The notes under the pieces were generated by a model. That model made no database searches and was not told the origin of the DNA. It was given only the letters and a program-made list of their open reading frames with translations. Positions 1 to 5,827 of a stretch of DNA of 10,413 nucleotides are shown one piece after another; position 1 is the stretch's first letter, and every line of letters starts with the position of its first letter. The stretch is from the NCBI GenBank assembly GCA_938021455.1, contig CALIGP010000400.1:1-10413 (forward strand). The letters are read 5' to 3'. Made by a program: the position numbers and the translations under genes. Origin of the DNA: an uncultured Lewinella sp. (GTDB lineage Bacteria > Bacteroidota > Bacteroidia > Chitinophagales > Saprospiraceae).

Positions 1-651
1 TTTCCGGATGTCGAGCGCTTACGTATCGACTTCGTACTCGAAGGTGGTTCCATCGAATCTGACGGTATGGGGTCCATGCTGACGACTACCCAATGCCTGT
101 TCAGCGAAGGGAGAAATGATTGGAATGATCCCGAAATGGCAGAAAAATATCTACAGTCCTGGTTCGGCCGTAAGACCGACGTGTACTGGCTTACGGATGG
201 TCATCTGTTGGGTGATGATACTGATGGACACATAGACACGCTGGCACGCTACCTGGATGAGCGGACCATAGCCTACACCAGCTGTACGGATAAGTCCGAC
301 CCTCATTTTTCTTCCCTCAGGGAAATGTGGGAAGACCTGAAATACTTGATCACACCCCACAACAAACCCTACAAGTTGCTTCCACTTCCGCTACCTCCGG
401 CCATTCACGGGAAAGACGGAAATCAGCTACCGGCTACCTACGCTAACTTCTTGATCAGTAACGGAACGGTGTTCGTGCCCACCTACTTTTCGGCCGAAGC
501 AGAAGATCACCCCGGCAAAGCTGCCGATGCAGCCGCGATCGCTGCCTTCGAGAAATACGGGAAATATAAAGTTGTAGCGATCAACTGCCGGCCCTTCATT
601 GAGCAGCATGGCTCATTGCATTGTTTGACGATGCAGGTGCCGAAGTGGTAG
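1..651 (+). CDS. Agmatine deiminase family protein, C-terminal part (5' end outside window)
   Basis: The reading frame is open from base 1, so the start lies upstream; 216 codons remain of a family usually about 340-370 residues long. The visible part opens with the family block FVLEGGSIESDG, then TTTQCLFSEGRN. The catalytic His sits in DTDGHIDTLARY (codon at 229-231) and the catalytic Cys in GSLHCLTMQ (codon at 622-624), close to the C-terminus as usual. These enzymes are guanidino-modifying hydrolases that use Cys-His-acid chemistry; agmatine deiminase turns agmatine into N-carbamoylputrescine plus ammonia on the cytosolic route from arginine to putrescine. The family also holds peptidylarginine deiminase-like members, so the exact substrate is not proven by this fragment. 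No operon partner is visible: a repeat tract and a promoter follow. Confidence 0.88.
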   Translation, partial: FPDVERLRIDFVLEGGSIESDGMGSMLTTTQCLFSEGRNDWNDPEMAEKYLQSWFGRKTDVYWLTDGHLLGDDTDGHIDTLARYLDERTIAYTSCTDKSDPHFSSLREMWEDLKYLITPHNKPYKLLPLPLPPAIHGKDGNQLPATYANFLISNGTVFVPTYFSAEAEDHPGKAADAAAIAAFEKYGKYKVVAINCRPFIEQHGSLHCLTMQVPKW

Positions 652-671
652 GGTAGAGGTTGCCGGTTGTA

Positions 672-748
672 AGTTGCAGGTTACAGGTTGGGAGTTGCAG
701 GTTGGGAGTTGCAGGATGCGAGTTGCAGGTTGCGAGTTGCAGGATGCT
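672..748. repeat. 14-bp tandem repeat, consensus AGTTGCAGGTTGSG
   Basis: Four consecutive units of exactly 14 bp are at 693-706, 707-720, 721-734 and 735-748. They share the core AGTTGCAGG and differ mainly at positions 10 (T or A) and 13 (G or C), with T/A alternating from unit to unit. A diverged further copy is at 672-685, separated by 7 bases. Since 14 is not a multiple of three, the Gln/Leu/Cys-rich peptides that can be read through the tract in several frames are artefacts. The tract sits just after the deiminase gene and runs into the next promoter region. Confidence 0.9.
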
Positions 749-769
749 GGTTGGAGAAACCTATATTTA
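737..769 (+). promoter_or_regulatory. Candidate promoter for the glycosylasparaginase-cutC operon
   Basis: TATATTTA at 762-769 matches the Bacteroidota -7 box TAnnTTTG at all but the last base and lies 26 bases before the ATG. A TTG at 737-739, inside the last 14-bp repeat unit, is 22 bases upstream and could be the -33 element; every repeat unit carries such a TTG. A second partial match, TTCCTTTG at 785-792, is too close to the ATG to give more than a near-leaderless transcript. Confidence 0.45.
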
Positions 770-795
770 CCGCCTATTAACCAATTCCTTTGCCC

Positions 796-1794
796 ATGTC
801 TACCCGCCGCCAATTTTTACGTACACTACCCGTTGCGGGAGCTCTTGTTCCTGTGCTTGCGTCATGCGCGGAGGAAGAAGTCGTGTCTGAAGAGGTTGTC
901 AAGACCGTCCGTCCCGTTGTTATCTCTACCTGGCAGCATGGCCAGATGGCAAATGCCAAAGCCTGGGAGGTGCTCTCCGGCGGTGGCTCCGCTTTAGATG
1001 CTGCCGAGGCTGGCGTGATGATGACCGAGGCCGACCCGGAAGTACATACCGTTGGGCGGGGGTCTTACCCCGACCGGGATGGCATCATTACCCTGGATGC
1101 CTGCATCATGAACTCCGCAGGAGACTGTGGTTCAGTAGCCGCTGTGCAGGATATTTTGCACCCTATATCAGTAGCTCGAATGGTGATGGAAAAAACCCCG
1201 CACGTAATGATCGTTGGTCAGGGTGCCAAAGATTTTGCCCTCGCGCAGGGAATGGAGGCCACTGAACTGAGTACGGACTGGAGCCGAAAGGTATACGCTG
1301 ACTGGCAAACAAAGAACCCTGATTATAGCCCACCCATCAACGTAGAAAATCACGATACCATCGGCTTGCTGACGTTGGACAAAGAAGGAAACCTGGCCGG
1401 AGCCTGCACTACGAGTGGTGCGGGTTTTAAATATCACGGCAGGGTGGGGGACTCTCCGTTGATCGGAGCTGGCCTCTACGTTGATAACGAAATCGGTGGC
1501 GCTACGGCCACGGGTTGGGGAGAAGCGGTAATCCGGGCCTGCGGTTGCTTCCTGGTAGTGGAATTTATGCGCATGGGGCATTCGCCCACTAAAGCATGCC
1601 AATTGGCCGTAGAGCGGGTGATCAGTAAAAACCCGGACTGGAAGGATATACAGGTGGGCTTCATCGCCCTGAACAAAGCCGGGCAAACGGGGGCTTACTG
1701 TATTCAGTCGGGCTTTGATTATGCGGTAAAAAATGAATCTATTGATAATGAGATGCTGGTGCCAGAATTTAAGATTGAAGCGCCAACGGGATAA
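796..1794 (+). CDS. N4-(beta-N-acetylglucosaminyl)-L-asparaginase (glycosylasparaginase), Tat lipoprotein
   Basis: This 332-residue protein is an Ntn-hydrolase that cleaves the amide between GlcNAc and Asn, the last step in dismantling N-linked glycopeptides. The precursor cuts itself before a Thr; here the motif HDT is at residues 186-188 and Thr188 would be the new N-terminal nucleophile. Residues matching the Flavobacterium enzyme at the expected spacing are Thr206, Arg216, Asp219 and Thr239-Gly240 (in TTSGAG, GRVGD and TATGWGE), with Trp46 as the likely substrate-site Trp. The N-terminus has a twin-arginine motif (TRRQFLR, 3-9) and a lipobox LASC (21-24), so the protein is probably folded, exported by Tat and lipid-anchored. 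I chose ATG 796; a TTG six bases upstream is in frame but would only add two residues. cutC follows after 12 bases, so the two are probably co-transcribed. Confidence 0.93.
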   Translation: MSTRRQFLRTLPVAGALVPVLASCAEEEVVSEEVVKTVRPVVISTWQHGQMANAKAWEVLSGGGSALDAAEAGVMMTEADPEVHTVGRGSYPDRDGIITLDACIMNSAGDCGSVAAVQDILHPISVARMVMEKTPHVMIVGQGAKDFALAQGMEATELSTDWSRKVYADWQTKNPDYSPPINVENHDTIGLLTLDKEGNLAGACTTSGAGFKYHGRVGDSPLIGAGLYVDNEIGGATATGWGEAVIRACGCFLVVEFMRMGHSPTKACQLAVERVISKNPDWKDIQVGFIALNKAGQTGAYCIQSGFDYAVKNESIDNEMLVPEFKIEAPTG

Positions 1795-1806
1795 TAAAAT
1801 AAGACT

Positions 1807-2538
1807 ATGCTATTTGAAGTATGCCTCCAATCTGTAGATGACGCTATTGCCGCCCAGGCGGGTGGTGCGCAGCGGGTAGAGCTTTGCGCCGCCCTGGTGG
1901 AGGGCGGCATTACGCCGAGTCTTGGTACCATCCGGGCTTGCAAGGAAGCGGTGGAGATTGATATCATGGTGATGATCCGGCCACGGGGCGGAGATTTTGA
2001 TTACAGTGAGCAAGAGTTTGCCGTGATGCTGGAAGATATTAAGGTGTGTCGGGAAATTGGGGTGGCCGGCGTCGTGTTTGGCTTGCTGAACAGGAACGGG
2101 GAGGTGGCGCGAACGCGGGTGCAAAAACTGGTGGAGGCAGCAGGGGAACTCTCCGTTACTTTCCACCGGGCCTTTGACGTTAGTCTGAACCCTTTCGCCG
2201 CAATGGAAACCCTGATTGAGCTGGGCGTTGATCGGATTTTAACCAGTGGTCAGGCGGGGACCGTTCCGGAGGGCAAAGAAATGCTTCGCCAAATAGTGAA
2301 AAAGGCCGATGGCCGAATCGGCATTTTGCCCGGCTGTGGTATCACGCCGGAAAACGTAGCGGAACTGGTCGCTTATACCGGGGTAGAGGAGTTTCACGCT
2401 ACGGCCTTCGGGACCTTAATCTCCGCTATGGAGCACCAGAATCCAGATGTCTACATGGGAATTCCTGGTCTGCCTGAATACGAACGGCAGGTGACCACCG
2501 CCAGCGAAGTAAAGCGATTCATGGATGCCGTGAGCTAG
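1807..2538 (+). CDS. cutC: CutC family TIM-barrel protein
   Basis: The product has 243 residues, the normal length for CutC (about 240-250). Family blocks are all present: FEVCLQS at the start, GGAQRVELCAALVEGGITPS (19-38), MIRPRGGDF (56-64), FHRAFD (119-124), RILTSGQAG, ILPGCGI and EEFHATAFG. It is a single-domain cytosolic TIM barrel with no signal peptide. CutC was named for a copper phenotype in E. coli, but the barrel has no obvious copper site and its true activity is unsettled; it resembles a small-molecule enzyme. It sits 12 bases behind the glycosylasparaginase gene, in the same operon, which suggests a part in glycan or glycopeptide breakdown (inference). Copper-related neighbours such as ATPases, chaperones or regulators are not present in the window. 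Confidence 0.93.
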   Translation: MLFEVCLQSVDDAIAAQAGGAQRVELCAALVEGGITPSLGTIRACKEAVEIDIMVMIRPRGGDFDYSEQEFAVMLEDIKVCREIGVAGVVFGLLNRNGEVARTRVQKLVEAAGELSVTFHRAFDVSLNPFAAMETLIELGVDRILTSGQAGTVPEGKEMLRQIVKKADGRIGILPGCGITPENVAELVAYTGVEEFHATAFGTLISAMEHQNPDVYMGIPGLPEYERQVTTASEVKRFMDAVS

Positions 2539-2552
2539 GCCTGGCCAATCTG

Positions 2553-2560
2553 TATATTTG
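2553..2560 (+). promoter_or_regulatory. Promoter -7 box TATATTTG for the isomerase-like gene
   Basis: TATATTTG is an exact match to the Bacteroidota -7 consensus TAnnTTTG and lies 22 bases before the ATG at 2583, starting 14 bases after the cutC stop. No exact TTG is found at the usual -33 distance; a GTG at 2530-2532 is 20 bases upstream. It implies that the isomerase-like gene has its own transcript rather than depending on the cutC operon. Confidence 0.55.
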
Positions 2561-2582
2561 TTCCGTAACATAACACTAAGCA

Positions 2583-3536
2583 ATGTCCAGAATCTCCTCC
2601 TCTCGCCGTCATTTCCTGCGCCAATCCGTCATCGCCGCCGCTGGCGTAAGCGTACTGGGGTGTGGTAGTAACACGGCAGAAACAACCACCGATAAAGAAC
2701 CCACTCTCATGGCCGAAACTCCCTTGCCCTACGTAGACGAAATCGGAATCCAGCTCTGGACTGTCCGTGACCAGATGGCGATTGATCCTGCAACAACCTT
2801 GAAGACCATCAAGGAACTGGGCTATCACCAGGTGGAACTTGGAGACACCCGCACCCTTACGGAGCTAAAACCTATCTGTGATGACCTCGGCCTAAAGATC
2901 AATAGCTCCTTCATCAACTGGAACACCGTCACCGGCGGTTGGCAATACACCCCGGAGGATACACCCTTTGATTTCGGCGAAGTGCTCGAGGCTGCCACGA
3001 AAGCCGGCCTGAGTCACCTCGTCTTCGGTTACCTCCGTCCGGAGGAGCGTACTTCGGCTGATGACTGGAAGCGATTGGCCGATAAACTTAACATCGCTGG
3101 GGAAAAGACGAAGTCTGCCGGCATGCAGCTCACCTACCACAACCACAACTTTGAGTGGGACCCCATCGAGGGTACCACCGGCTTCGATATTCTCACAGAA
3201 CGGATGGATGGGGAGCTCACCCCTTGGGAGCTCGATCTCTTCTGGGCTCAGATTGCCGGTCAGGATGCCCGAGCGGTAATGACTACCGCCAAGGATCGTC
3301 TGGAATTGTTACACCTCAAGCAGCTCCATCGGGGGACGCCCGCTGTAACCCGAATTGCGGATGTTCCCGAAAATGCCTTCGAAGAACTTCCTGACGGAGA
3401 TATGCCCATTAAGGAGCTCATGCGCTACGGAAAAGAACTCGGCGTAACCTATTGTATGGTAGAGCAGGACGGCAACTACGATACGGGGAGCCTGGCTTCG
3501 GCGGGGAAGAGTATTGAATTCCTGCGGAATTCCTAG
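2583..3536 (+). CDS. Sugar phosphate isomerase/epimerase-like TIM-barrel protein, Tat lipoprotein
   Basis: The 317-residue product belongs to the xylose isomerase-like TIM-barrel superfamily. Likely metal ligands fall where the fold expects them: Glu85 (HQVELGD), His186/His188 (YHNHNFEW), Asp218 (WELDLFW) and Glu294 (MVEQDG). The N-terminus carries a twin-arginine motif (SRRHFLRQ, 7-14) and a lipobox VLGC (24-27), so it is likely exported folded and anchored as a lipoprotein. Exported members of this superfamily are common in Bacteroidota, where they are tied to sugar or cyclitol modification; the substrate here cannot be read from sequence. It is the second Tat lipoprotein within 3 kb. The gene has its own -7 box, so it is a neighbour of the cutC operon rather than clearly part of it. 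Its stop codon lies within the start of the hairpin array described next. Confidence 0.85.
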   Translation: MSRISSSRRHFLRQSVIAAAGVSVLGCGSNTAETTTDKEPTLMAETPLPYVDEIGIQLWTVRDQMAIDPATTLKTIKELGYHQVELGDTRTLTELKPICDDLGLKINSSFINWNTVTGGWQYTPEDTPFDFGEVLEAATKAGLSHLVFGYLRPEERTSADDWKRLADKLNIAGEKTKSAGMQLTYHNHNFEWDPIEGTTGFDILTERMDGELTPWELDLFWAQIAGQDARAVMTTAKDRLELLHLKQLHRGTPAVTRIADVPENAFEELPDGDMPIKELMRYGKELGVTYCMVEQDGNYDTGSLASAGKSIEFLRNS

Positions 3537-3695
3537 ACGTCGCTGCGCTCCTTTCAGGCTCTACCAAAGATTGCACCGGAGACGAAGCCTAAAAGCGTAG
3601 CGTCTACAAGGCGCAGCCGTCTAAAAGCCGAAGGCGTCTAAAAAGGCGCAGCCGTCTAAAAGCACGAAGTGCGTCTAAATCGTCGCAGAGCGACG
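3534..3695. repeat. Array of mini-hairpins with three-base, mostly GNA, loops and GTCTA-A(n) linkers
   Basis: Six units repeat at intervals of about 16-19 bases, each a short perfect inverted repeat with a three-base loop followed by GTCTA and an A run. The stems and loops are GC-GTA-GC (3595-3601), GGC-GCA-GCC (3610-3618), GCC-GAA-GGC (3627-3635), GGC-GCA-GCC (3645-3653), GCAC-GAA-GTGC (3662-3672) and CGTCGC-AGA-GCGACG (3681-3695). Stem sequence and length change from unit to unit but both arms change together. The linker also occurs inverted (TAGACG) at 3534-3539, overlapping the preceding stop codon, and CGTCGC at 3538-3543 could pair with GCGACG at 3690-3695 to enclose the array. A weaker pair AGGCT/AGCCT is at 3556-3560 and 3586-3590. 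No gene is visible in this gap. Confidence 0.85.
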
Positions 3696-3703
3696 TACCT
3701 TTG
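3696..3703 (+). promoter_or_regulatory. Promoter -7 box TACCTTTG for rimO
   Basis: TACCTTTG is an exact TAnnTTTG match, immediately after the last hairpin stem of the array and 19 bases before the rimO ATG. No TTG stands at the usual -33 distance; that position is occupied by the last repeat units, so the hairpins may affect promoter use (inference). Confidence 0.6.
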
Positions 3704-3722
3704 CGCCCTCAAGCGCAAGCCT

Positions 3723-5033
3723 ATGAAAACGAAAACGCTCCGTCCGGACAAAGTCAACGTCATCACTCTCGGGTGTTCTAAGAACCTAGTGGATTCTGAG
3801 AACATTATCACGCAGTTGAAAGCCAACGATTATGAGGTGAAGCATGATGCCAACGAAGAGGCGAACATCGTTATCGTGAACACCTGCGGATTTATCGATC
3901 TGGCTAAAGAAGAGAGCGTTAATACCATTTTGGATTACGCTGATCGGAAGACCAAGGGCGAGATCGATAAACTTTACGTGACGGGCTGCCTGAGCCAGCG
4001 CTATAAAGACAATCTGGAAGAACAGATTCCGGAGGTGGATGATTACTTTGGCACGATGGAACTGCCCGGCTTGCTCAATCGCCTGGAGGCTGATTACAAG
4101 CATGATCTCATTGGCGAACGATTCATTACAACACCCGAGCATTATGCCTACCTGAAAATTAGTGAAGGCTGCAACCGCACTTGCTCTTTCTGTGCCATCC
4201 CGCTGATGCGCGGAAAGCACGTTAGTCGGCCGATCGAAGAGTTGGTGAAGCAGGCGGAGCATTTCGCTAAGAATGGGGTTAAGGAATTAATGCTTATCGC
4301 GCAGGAGCTTACCTACTACGGCCTTGATCTGTATAAGGAGCGGACTTTGCCAAAGCTGCTGGCAGCTTTATCAGCAGTAGAAGGCATTCGATGGGTCCGC
4401 TTGCATTATGCCTACCCGAGTAAATTTCCCCGCGATATTTTTGACGTGATGGCGGAGCAGCCCAAGGTCTGTAACTACCTGGACATCCCCTTGCAGCACG
4501 GCTCTGATGCGGTCCTCTTTCGAATGCGCCGCCAGATTACCCGGGCGGAGACGGAAGACCTCATTCGCTACGCCCGCCAGCGGGTGCCGGGCATTGCCAT
4601 CCGAACGACTTTCCTCGTAGGTTATCCCGGAGAAACAGAGCAGGAGTTTGAAGAACTCTGCGACTTTGTGCGTGATATGCGCTTTGAACGGCTCGGCGTT
4701 TTTCAGTACAGCCACGAGGAGGATACCAGCGCTCATAAGGTAGAAGACGACGTTCCCGCCGAGGTAAAGGCCCAACGCGCTAACCGACTGATGGAAATTC
4801 AACAAGAGATCAGCCTGGAACTCAATGAGGAAAGAGTAGGGCGCACGCTCGATGTGCTCATCGATCGGAAGGATAATGATATGTACGTTGGACGTACCGA
4901 ATTTGATAGCCCTGACGTCGATAACGAAGTCCTCATTCCCGCTAAAGACGTTTATCTCCGTACCGGAGACATGGTGAAAGTGAAAATCACGGGAGCTACG
5001 GAGTATGATTTGGAAGGAGTAATAGTAAAGTAG
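3723..5033 (+). CDS. rimO: Ribosomal protein S12 methylthiotransferase RimO
   Basis: The 436-residue product is a radical SAM enzyme that adds a methylthio group to a conserved aspartate of ribosomal protein S12 in the cytosol. The N-terminal methylthiotransferase domain has the three cluster-binding cysteines: Cys18 (TLGCSKNLVDSE), Cys55 (NTCGFI) and Cys89 (TGCLSQRY). The radical SAM cluster motif CNRTCSFC is at 150-157, and a TRAM domain fills about the last 70 residues. The LGCSKNLVDSE, CAIPLMRGKHVSRP and YSHEEDT blocks point to RimO and away from the tRNA enzyme MiaB. The frame is also open upstream to a GTG at 3669, but that would place the start inside the hairpin array and before the -7 box; ATG 3723, giving MKTKTLRPDKVNV, is the natural start. 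The gene appears to be monocistronic. Confidence 0.95.
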   Translation: MKTKTLRPDKVNVITLGCSKNLVDSENIITQLKANDYEVKHDANEEANIVIVNTCGFIDLAKEESVNTILDYADRKTKGEIDKLYVTGCLSQRYKDNLEEQIPEVDDYFGTMELPGLLNRLEADYKHDLIGERFITTPEHYAYLKISEGCNRTCSFCAIPLMRGKHVSRPIEELVKQAEHFAKNGVKELMLIAQELTYYGLDLYKERTLPKLLAALSAVEGIRWVRLHYAYPSKFPRDIFDVMAEQPKVCNYLDIPLQHGSDAVLFRMRRQITRAETEDLIRYARQRVPGIAIRTTFLVGYPGETEQEFEELCDFVRDMRFERLGVFQYSHEEDTSAHKVEDDVPAEVKAQRANRLMEIQQEISLELNEERVGRTLDVLIDRKDNDMYVGRTEFDSPDVDNEVLIPAKDVYLRTGDMVKVKITGATEYDLEGVIVK

Positions 5034-5210
5034 TCAGTCAAGTAGTCAATTAGGCGGCAGCTACTCTCTGACTGCCTGACTCTCAAACTGTTTGACTATT
5101 TACCTTTTCTCCCAGCTGCGTAGCAGCGTGAAATGTCGCTGCGATAGCTACTCTTTGACTGCTTGACTCTCTGACTATTTGACTCACACACTACCATACT
5201 ATCATACTAT
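5031..5210. repeat. TGACT octamer repeat block with inverted and direct copies
   Basis: Starting at the rimO stop, this gap is built of 8-base words of the form TGACTnnn: one run at 5069-5100 and a second at 5156-5210 that decays into ACTACCAT and ACTATCAT. A 26-base direct repeat with two mismatches links 5059-5084 and 5146-5171. The opposite-strand form AGTCA occurs at the left end, and 5036-5049 can pair with 5155-5168 over 14 positions with one G-T pair. Between the arms lie two overlapping hairpins: GCTGC-GTA-GCAGC (5115-5127) and GCAGCG/CGCTGC (5123-5128 with 5137-5142), which cannot form together. It could serve as the rimO 3' end, but no T run follows. Confidence 0.75.
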
Positions 5211-5214
5211 TTCC

Positions 5215-5222
5215 TACCTTTG
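5215..5222 (+). promoter_or_regulatory. Promoter -7 box TACCTTTG for the first tRNA-Leu
   Basis: This is an exact TAnnTTTG match followed by GCCGCGC, closely like the rimO box context. It lies 61 bases before the tRNA. No TTG is present at the normal -33 spacing, where the octamer repeat tail sits. Confidence 0.5.
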
Positions 5223-5283
5223 CCGCGCTTCAAAAGAGAAGCTCCGCAACTTTCCCTTCCGCCGGGGTGGTTGATGGCAAAAT

Positions 5284-5365
5284 GCCGATGTGGCGGAATT
5301 GGTAGACGCGCTGGATTCAAAATCCAGTTTCTTCGGAAGTGTGGGTTCGATTCCCACCGTCGGTA
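5284..5365 (+). tRNA. tRNA-Leu (anticodon CAA)
   Basis: A full cloverleaf can be drawn. The acceptor arms are GCCGATG (5284-5290) and CGTCGGT (5358-5364), with G-T pairs at the first and sixth positions; the discriminator A is at 5365. The anticodon stem CTGGA/TCCAG (5311-5315, 5323-5327) encloses the loop TTCAAAA with anticodon CAA at 5318-5320. A long variable arm typical of tRNA-Leu (CTTCGGAAG) follows, then the T arm GTGGG-TTCGATT-CCCAC (5341-5357). CCA is not encoded. It reads UUG leucine codons. Confidence 0.95.
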
Positions 5366-5380
5366 CATATTTTTTTTAGT
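5366..5380 (+). terminator. Possible T-tract 3' end after tRNA-Leu(CAA)
   Basis: Eight consecutive T residues at 5370-5377, with more T runs just beyond, follow four bases after the tRNA. There is no separate GC-rich hairpin; the tRNA T arm and acceptor would have to play that role. This is suggestive only. Confidence 0.35.
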
Positions 5381-5418
5381 TTTTGCTTTGTCGACAGTTG
5401 ATTTTTTTCTTCGATCGC

Positions 5419-5448
5419 TTGGTAAATTCACCCACCGCATTACCTTTG
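5419..5448 (+). promoter_or_regulatory. Strong Bacteroidota-type promoter TTG-N19-TACCTTTG
   Basis: TTG at 5419-5421 and TACCTTTG at 5441-5448 are separated by 19 bases, matching both elements and the spacing of the Bacteroidota housekeeping promoter exactly. It is the best promoter in the window. The predicted transcript would begin near 5454, where a 7-bp hairpin starts (CACCCAT 5454-5460 with ATGGGTG 5469-5475). It points to the second tRNA-Leu about 115 bases downstream, or to the short ORF at 5469. Confidence 0.75.
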
Positions 5449-5468
5449 CGGCCCACCCATAAAACGAT

Positions 5469-5516
5469 ATGGGTGCTTATCGGAACATTCGGTTATTCGT
5501 AGCACTTGGCCCCTGA
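5469..5516 (+). other. Tiny ORF or gene remnant between the tRNA genes
   Basis: An ATG right after the strong promoter opens a 15-codon frame, MGAYRNIRLFVALGP, ending at TGA 5514-5516 just after a CCCC run. If one base were added in that run the frame would go on as LIAILFFNHCIE and into the tRNA, giving a hydrophobic segment like the first membrane helix of a transporter. This may be a decayed 5' end of a membrane protein gene, a short leader peptide, or chance. No function can be assigned. Confidence 0.25.
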
Positions 5517-5568
5517 TTGCCATCCTGTTTTTTAACCACTGTATAGAGTGTTCCCACCAATTGTGCTT

Positions 5569-5653
5569 GCCGAAGTGATGAAACTGGTAGACATGCACGT
5601 TTCAGGGACGTGTGCTTTCGGGCGTGGGGGTTCGACTCCCCCCTTCGGCACCA
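5569..5653 (+). tRNA. tRNA-Leu (anticodon CAG)
   Basis: The acceptor arms GCCGAAG (5569-5575) and CTTCGGC (5643-5649) pair perfectly, with discriminator A at 5650 and an encoded CCA at 5651-5653. The anticodon stem CACGT/ACGTG (5596-5600, 5608-5612) encloses TTCAGGG with anticodon CAG at 5603-5605. A long variable arm and the T arm GGGGG-TTCGACT-CCCCC (5626-5642) complete a class II tRNA. It reads CUG codons. Unlike its neighbour it encodes CCA, and the two share little beyond the conserved tRNA-Leu positions, so they are not a recent duplication. Confidence 0.96.
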
Positions 5654-5668
5654 CTTCTTAGTAACAAC

Positions 5669-5708
5669 AGCCCAGCTTTCGGTAACGGAGGTTGGGCTTT
5701 GTTCGTTT
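5669..5708 (+). terminator. Rho-independent terminator after tRNA-Leu(CAG)
   Basis: A 13-bp stem, AGCCCAGCTTTCG (5669-5681) with CGGAGGTTGGGCT (5686-5698), including a few G-T pairs, closes on a GTAA tetraloop. It is followed by TTGTTCGTTT. The position, 15 bases after the tRNA, fits the end of the tRNA transcript. Confidence 0.85.
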
Positions 5709-5827
5709 AGGGCGGCGGCGCGCGGGGCGCAAAGAGATAGTTTGATGAGCAAGGTTCGTTGCTTAATATCAACCTTTCGCCACTACGTCTCATTAGTTGG
5801 GTAGACAACCAACAATCCTTTTGCTTT

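Noticed and set aside
660..997. Plus-strand ORFs of 76 and 107 codons rich in Gln, Cys and Leu, and a similar minus-strand ORF
   Set aside because: They are readings of the 14-bp repeat in different frames and overlap the true glycosylasparaginase start.
3534..3695. CRISPR-like array
   Set aside because: Units are only 16-19 bases, the variable part is a self-complementary stem rather than a unique spacer, and no cas gene is present.
3669..3722. Upstream GTG start for rimO adding 18 residues
   Set aside because: It would lie inside the hairpin array and upstream of the -7 box; the extension MRLNRRRATYLCALKRKP is unlike RimO N-termini.
5284..5653. Recent tandem duplication of tRNA-Leu
   Set aside because: The arms, anticodons and CCA status differ widely, and a promoter lies between them.
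5207..5752. ORFs of 77-91 codons on both strands over the tRNA genes
   Set aside because: They are translations of tRNA sequence; peptides of the type WESNPHFRRN and GESNPHARK are the well-known artefact of reading tRNA genes in reverse.
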